This document shows, one piece after another, positions 8,224 to 10,835 of a stretch of 10,835 bases of DNA (positions within the stretch are counted from its first letter, which is position 1; every line of letters begins with the position of its first letter). Below the pieces are notes generated by a model. It made no database searches. It was not told the DNA's origin and saw nothing but the letters and a program-made list of their open reading frames with translations. The position numbers and the translations under genes were made by a program. Origin of the DNA: Candidatus Heimdallarchaeota archaeon (GTDB taxonomy: Archaea > Asgardarchaeota > Heimdallarchaeia > Heimdallarchaeales > Kariarchaeaceae); NCBI GenBank assembly GCA_029882335.1, contig JAOUKW010000115.1:1-10835 (forward strand), read 5' to 3'.

Positions 8224-8254
8224 ATCTGAATAATTACCAAATTATAATTCAGAT
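8224..8254. promoter_or_regulatory. Interrupted dyad next to the DUF6159 promoter (operator candidate)
   Basis: ATCTGAAT (8224-8231) and ATTCAGAT (8247-8254) are perfect 8-bp inverted arms. Inside them AATT/AATT can pair again around ACCA, leaving a 3-nt bulge. The element directly abuts the upstream side of the TATA box of the minus-strand gene, a place where an archaeal regulator could help or block TFB/TBP. The binding role is inferred. Confidence 0.4.
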
Positions 8255-8416
8255 TTAATTCCTGTATGATTATTTTCATTAATTTATGTTTACTCTTGTA
8301 TATCATATTTTTTATCGGATATGTCCAAATTGACCTAAAATTTTATCTTTCAAACTGGAAAAGAGACAATTACGAAATATTTTAAATAACTCCAAAATAG
8401 ATTACTATAATTTGTA

Positions 8417-8432
8417 AAATTGACATCAATTT
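8417..8432. promoter_or_regulatory. Palindrome upstream of the acyl-CoA dehydrogenase promoter (operator candidate)
   Basis: AAATTGA-CA-TCAATTT is a 16-bp palindrome with perfect 7-bp arms and a 2-bp centre. It ends 18 bp before the TATA box of the acyl-CoA dehydrogenase gene. The half-site AAATTGAC recurs at 8327-8334. Symmetric sites of this size suit a dimeric helix-turn-helix regulator; no regulator gene is in the window. Confidence 0.4.
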
Positions 8433-8443
8433 AAAAAGATGAA

Positions 8444-8459
8444 AATAAAGACTATATAG
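8444..8459 (+). promoter_or_regulatory. BRE/TATA promoter of the acyl-CoA dehydrogenase gene
   Basis: The purine-rich AATAAAG, a plausible BRE, is followed by ACTATATAG (8451-8459), centred about 31 nt upstream of the ATG at 8487. This is the best-looking archaeal promoter in the window and implies a very short 5' leader. Confidence 0.5.
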
Positions 8460-8486
8460 AAGAAATATTTATGGTAATACGCTAAC

Positions 8487-9905
8487 ATGAATTATGATTT
8501 GGAGAACTTCGAGAGAAAAGATCGAACAGACGAGTTAATGGGAATATATGCACCGAAATTGGGATATAACAAAGATCAAATTGATTTTATAAAAGATGTA
8601 ATGGACACGGTAAAAAGCGTGATGGAAAAGCACAATGTACGTAATAAAGCCATTGAATGGGATCATATTGGTAGTAGATTGATTGATGGAAAAGTTATTC
8701 CACCACCTGGATTTGAAGACGTTTTATTTGAATTAATTCGTGATAATGAGATTATACGTACTTTTATCCCCGAAAAACATGGTGGTTTTGGTTTTTCAGG
8801 ATATATGACTGCACCAATAACTGAAGTTACAAACTATTATTCACAGCCAATGGGTATGATGGCATATTTTGCTCTAACAGTTCTCGAACCACTGTATAAA
8901 TTTTATAGACCTGAATATGATGAAATCATAGAACGTTTTGCAGTTGGAAAGAATATTGGATACGGTGCTTTTACAGAAGCACATGCTGGATCAAATTTAA
9001 AAAGCATTAATTCAACCTCCGAATTAGTTGGTGATGAATATGTTTTAAATGGGACTAAAATATTCATCACAAATGGTGGCTATGCAAATGCAGGTTTATT
9101 TTTAGCAAAAAATATGGTCAATGGGAAGGATGAAGGGACAAATGTATTTCTTGTAGAAGGTTTAGAAGGTATTACCACCCTTCGATTGGAAGAGAAAAGT
9201 GGTATTCATGCCAGTCCAACCGCTCAATTACACTTCAATAATGTTACTGTTCCAAAAGAAAATCTACTTGGTGAAGCAGGTAATGGGTATCATAAAGTAA
9301 TAGAAAGATTATTGGGTATGCGTATGAGTGTCGCAGTTCAGGCAAGTGCTGCGGCCAAACGAGCATACGATGAGGCTTTGGTTTACGCACAAACGAGAGA
9401 ACAATTTAATAGACCAATCATCAATTTTCCTGATATTCAAAAGAAATTAACCATTATAAAAACACAAATAGAGCGACTAGAGGATTTTGCTCATGGTGGA
9501 TATTATGCATTGGAGCGATTTCATAAAGGATTGTTTCCATCTGACCAATATGGTTCAGATTCTCAATTCCCCGATGAACTGCATGAAGGTTTAATACATC
9601 ATTATATTTCAGGTGCAAAGATATATAGTAGTGAAGTTGTTAACTTTTTAATGTATGATGCAGCGCAAATATTTGGAGGAATGGGATTTATATCAGAAAC
9701 TATTGTTAATAAATTGACTCGGGATGTACGGATACTATCAATTTATGATGGTACCAGTGAGATTCAAAAATGGATACTCTCAAGATCAAAAAAGGCTATT
9801 GATCATTTACCAAATTTTCAAAGTCCTTACAGCAAATATCAAGATAGCACGATTTATGAAGAGATGTTGTTTCTCAGATTTCCTGAGTTACGTGAATTAA
9901 TTTAA
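8487..9905 (+). CDS. Acyl-CoA dehydrogenase (FAD-dependent)
   Basis: This 472-aa cytosolic flavoprotein is predicted to introduce a 2,3 double bond into an acyl-CoA and pass electrons to an ETF-like acceptor. The order is a helical N-domain (about 30-155), a beta-barrel domain (about 156-265; YGAFTEAHAGSN near signature 1 with Asn for the usual Asp, and FITNGGYA), and a helical C-domain (about 270-435). TREQFNRPI (303-311) and QIFGGMGFISE (394-404), then K409 and D413, are the conserved FAD/subunit-contact and signature-2 segments. The usual catalytic Glu of the YEGT motif is Asp421 (YDGTSEIQ). The alternative Glu position used by isovaleryl-CoA dehydrogenase aligns with Met278. It is longer than the common 380-aa form because of an N-terminal extension of about 40 residues, an insert at about 345-368 and a C-terminal tail after 440. 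The chain length of the substrate cannot be told. No ETF or thiolase gene is adjacent. Confidence 0.9.
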   Translation: MNYDLENFERKDRTDELMGIYAPKLGYNKDQIDFIKDVMDTVKSVMEKHNVRNKAIEWDHIGSRLIDGKVIPPPGFEDVLFELIRDNEIIRTFIPEKHGGFGFSGYMTAPITEVTNYYSQPMGMMAYFALTVLEPLYKFYRPEYDEIIERFAVGKNIGYGAFTEAHAGSNLKSINSTSELVGDEYVLNGTKIFITNGGYANAGLFLAKNMVNGKDEGTNVFLVEGLEGITTLRLEEKSGIHASPTAQLHFNNVTVPKENLLGEAGNGYHKVIERLLGMRMSVAVQASAAAKRAYDEALVYAQTREQFNRPIINFPDIQKKLTIIKTQIERLEDFAHGGYYALERFHKGLFPSDQYGSDSQFPDELHEGLIHHYISGAKIYSSEVVNFLMYDAAQIFGGMGFISETIVNKLTRDVRILSIYDGTSEIQKWILSRSKKAIDHLPNFQSPYSKYQDSTIYEEMLFLRFPELRELI

Positions 9906-9982
9906 TTTCATTGTAAGTAAGTATTGAAATATTAATCGTCTGTATCATAATCTTGAAATTAAATTCAAACTTACATTAAAAT

Positions 9983-10681
9983 ATGAGTGATAATAATGTT
10001 CAAGATGAAATAAAAGATGGTGAAGAACAAGTCAAGACAGATATTGAAAGTTCATTAAAAGCTGAAGGAAAGTCATCTGAAAGTGAAGTTGTTGACCAAA
10101 CTATTGAAGAAATTAAAAAAGAAGAACCTGTAGAGATGGTTGAAATACCTAAAAAAAGACTTGAAGAACTTGAAACTGCAGAAACTAGGGTGCTAGAGGA
10201 GATTAAGCGAGAAAGAGCCGATGCCATTAATTATAGAAAACGATTGGAAAAACAACGAGATGAATTTGCAGAGATAGCATCAATTAGAGTATTGACAAAG
10301 TTACTTAATGTAAAGGATGATATCAATAGAATTATTGACAATGGAAAGGAAACAATTCAAAAGGAACATCTAGAGGGAATAGAGTTGTTGAAACAGCGAA
10401 TTGATAATATATTTGAAAGTGAAGGAGTTAATTTAATAAAGATAAAGGAAGGTATTACTAAATTTGACCCTATTGTTCATGAAGCTATTGTAACTACTCC
10501 AGTACCTAATTTAGAGCCCAACACAATTATTACTCTTGTAAATAATGGATTTAAAAAAGGTGATCGGATACTTAGACCAGCAAAGGTGATTATATCCACA
10601 GAACCTCCAAAACCGGTAGAGGAGGGAATTATAGAAACTTCTTCAGAAAATGTAGATAAAGATGTAAATGAAGAAAGTTAA
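9983..10681 (+). CDS. grpE: GrpE, nucleotide exchange factor of the DnaK/Hsp70 chaperone
   Basis: The 232-aa cytosolic protein, probably dimeric, releases ADP from DnaK. Residues 1-55 are acidic and disordered. Residues about 56-125 form the long coiled coil (KKRLEELETAETRVLEEIKRER, with an AINYRKRLEKQ segment typical of the family, then LLNVKDDINRII). The beta-wing domain at about 147-205 matches the GrpE signature: FDPIVHEA (161-168), then NNGFKKGDRILRPAKVII (187-204). An acidic tail of about 28 residues follows, making it longer than the 197-aa E. coli protein. ATG 9983 is the first start and has no Shine-Dalgarno sequence. It lies 77 bp behind the acyl-CoA dehydrogenase on the same strand, with only weak TATA-like sequence in between. 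No dnaK or dnaJ is adjacent within the window. Confidence 0.93.
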   Translation: MSDNNVQDEIKDGEEQVKTDIESSLKAEGKSSESEVVDQTIEEIKKEEPVEMVEIPKKRLEELETAETRVLEEIKRERADAINYRKRLEKQRDEFAEIASIRVLTKLLNVKDDINRIIDNGKETIQKEHLEGIELLKQRIDNIFESEGVNLIKIKEGITKFDPIVHEAIVTTPVPNLEPNTIITLVNNGFKKGDRILRPAKVIISTEPPKPVEEGIIETSSENVDKDVNEES

Positions 10682-10755
10682 ATGTATAGAAATTATATTT
10701 AGTATCTACATATTTTCATCAATTACTATTAATATTCATTTTTAAATATAATTTT

Positions 10756-10835
10756 ATGATATTTCAGCCGATTGCTTCTGGTAGTAATGGAAATTGTAGT
10801 ATTTTTGCTATAGATAATATTATATTATTAATTGA
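10756..10835 (+). CDS. N-terminal fragment of an MBL-fold metallohydrolase, YycJ/WalJ-like (runs off the window)
   Basis: From ATG 10756, 26 codons remain before the edge: MIFQPIASGSNGNCSIFAID followed by a hydrophobic strand IILLI. The SGSxGNC turn followed by a beta strand leading to LID is the characteristic opening of YycJ/WalJ-type metallo-beta-lactamase-fold phosphodiesterase/nuclease-like proteins (usual form: LASGSSGNC ... LLIDAG). The metal-binding HxHxDH motif would lie beyond the window and cannot be checked. It starts 74 bp after grpE on the same strand; a TATA-like TATTAATATT lies about 24 nt upstream. Confidence 0.7.
   Translation, partial: MIFQPIASGSNGNCSIFAIDNIILLI

Larger units (their letters stand above)
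8192..8486. other. Divergent intergenic region with two promoters and two dyads
   Basis: No convincing gene is present in these 295 bases. They hold the back-to-back promoters of the membrane protein (-) and the acyl-CoA dehydrogenase (+), an interrupted dyad beside the first promoter, a near-perfect palindrome beside the second, and a repeat of the palindrome's half-site (AAATTGAC at 8327-8334 and 8417-8424). The middle part (about 8255-8400) is AT-rich with no structure that I could see. Confidence 0.6.

Noticed and set aside
8192..8486. Possible tRNA, small RNA gene or CRISPR repeats in the longest intergenic region
   Set aside because: No cloverleaf with acceptor and T-arm consensus, no GC-rich stretch as expected of an RNA gene, and no regularly spaced repeats were found by eye.
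10000..10227. Minus-strand, Ser-rich open frame of 75 codons inside grpE
   Set aside because: It is the antisense of the Glu/Lys-rich coiled-coil codons of grpE (GAA/TCT-type reversal), which routinely gives Ser-rich false frames.
10682..10720. Hairpin terminator after grpE (TGTA ... TACA)
   Set aside because: Only a 4-bp stem with a long AT loop; not stronger than chance in this base composition.
10741..10750. TTTAAATATA as a promoter for the MBL gene
   Set aside because: It is a good TATA sequence, but lies only about 10 nt before the ATG, too close for initiation at or before the start codon. TATTAATATT at about 10728-10737 has better spacing.

Overview
This window is AT-rich (about two thirds A+T or more), tightly packed, and reads as archaeal. 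Most genes have TATA-like boxes about 24-31 nt upstream of the start codon and no clear Shine-Dalgarno sequence, which fits leaderless transcription. GTG starts are common. Two large surface-anchored subtilisins occur beside a GrpE co-chaperone, an acyl-CoA dehydrogenase and a DUF6159-type membrane protein. Together these suggest an Asgard-type archaeon (Lokiarchaeia/Heimdallarchaeia-like). That assignment is inferred from style and gene content; no marker gene here proves it.

Layout. Positions 3-185 (+) hold the C-terminal end of an unrecognised protein. Positions 266-3265 and 3322-6276 (+) hold two tandem paralogous subtilisin-family (S8) proteases of nearly 1000 residues. Each has a signal peptide, propeptide, intact Asp/His/Asn/Ser catalytic set, a class-I-glutamine-amidotransferase-like alpha/beta domain, an Ig-like domain, one C-terminal membrane helix and a short basic tail. 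This order closely resembles eukaryotic site-1 protease (S1P/MBTPS1) and is the most interesting content of the window. Converging on them are a small VOC-fold protein (6290-6688, -) and a polytopic DUF6159-like membrane protein (6761-8191, -).

A regulatory-looking divergent intergenic region of about 295 bp (8192-8486) has two dyads and two TATA boxes. It separates the membrane protein from an acyl-CoA dehydrogenase (8487-9905, +). GrpE follows (9983-10681, +). The window ends inside the first 26 codons of an MBL-fold metallohydrolase of the YycJ/WalJ-like type (10756 onward, +).

How the genes relate. The two proteases probably form one functional unit outside the membrane (envelope protein processing or turnover). 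The remaining genes look like independent housekeeping or metabolic units: fatty-acid or acyl-CoA oxidation, Hsp70 nucleotide exchange, and a membrane protein of unknown role. No rRNA, tRNA, CRISPR array, transposase or integrase was seen.
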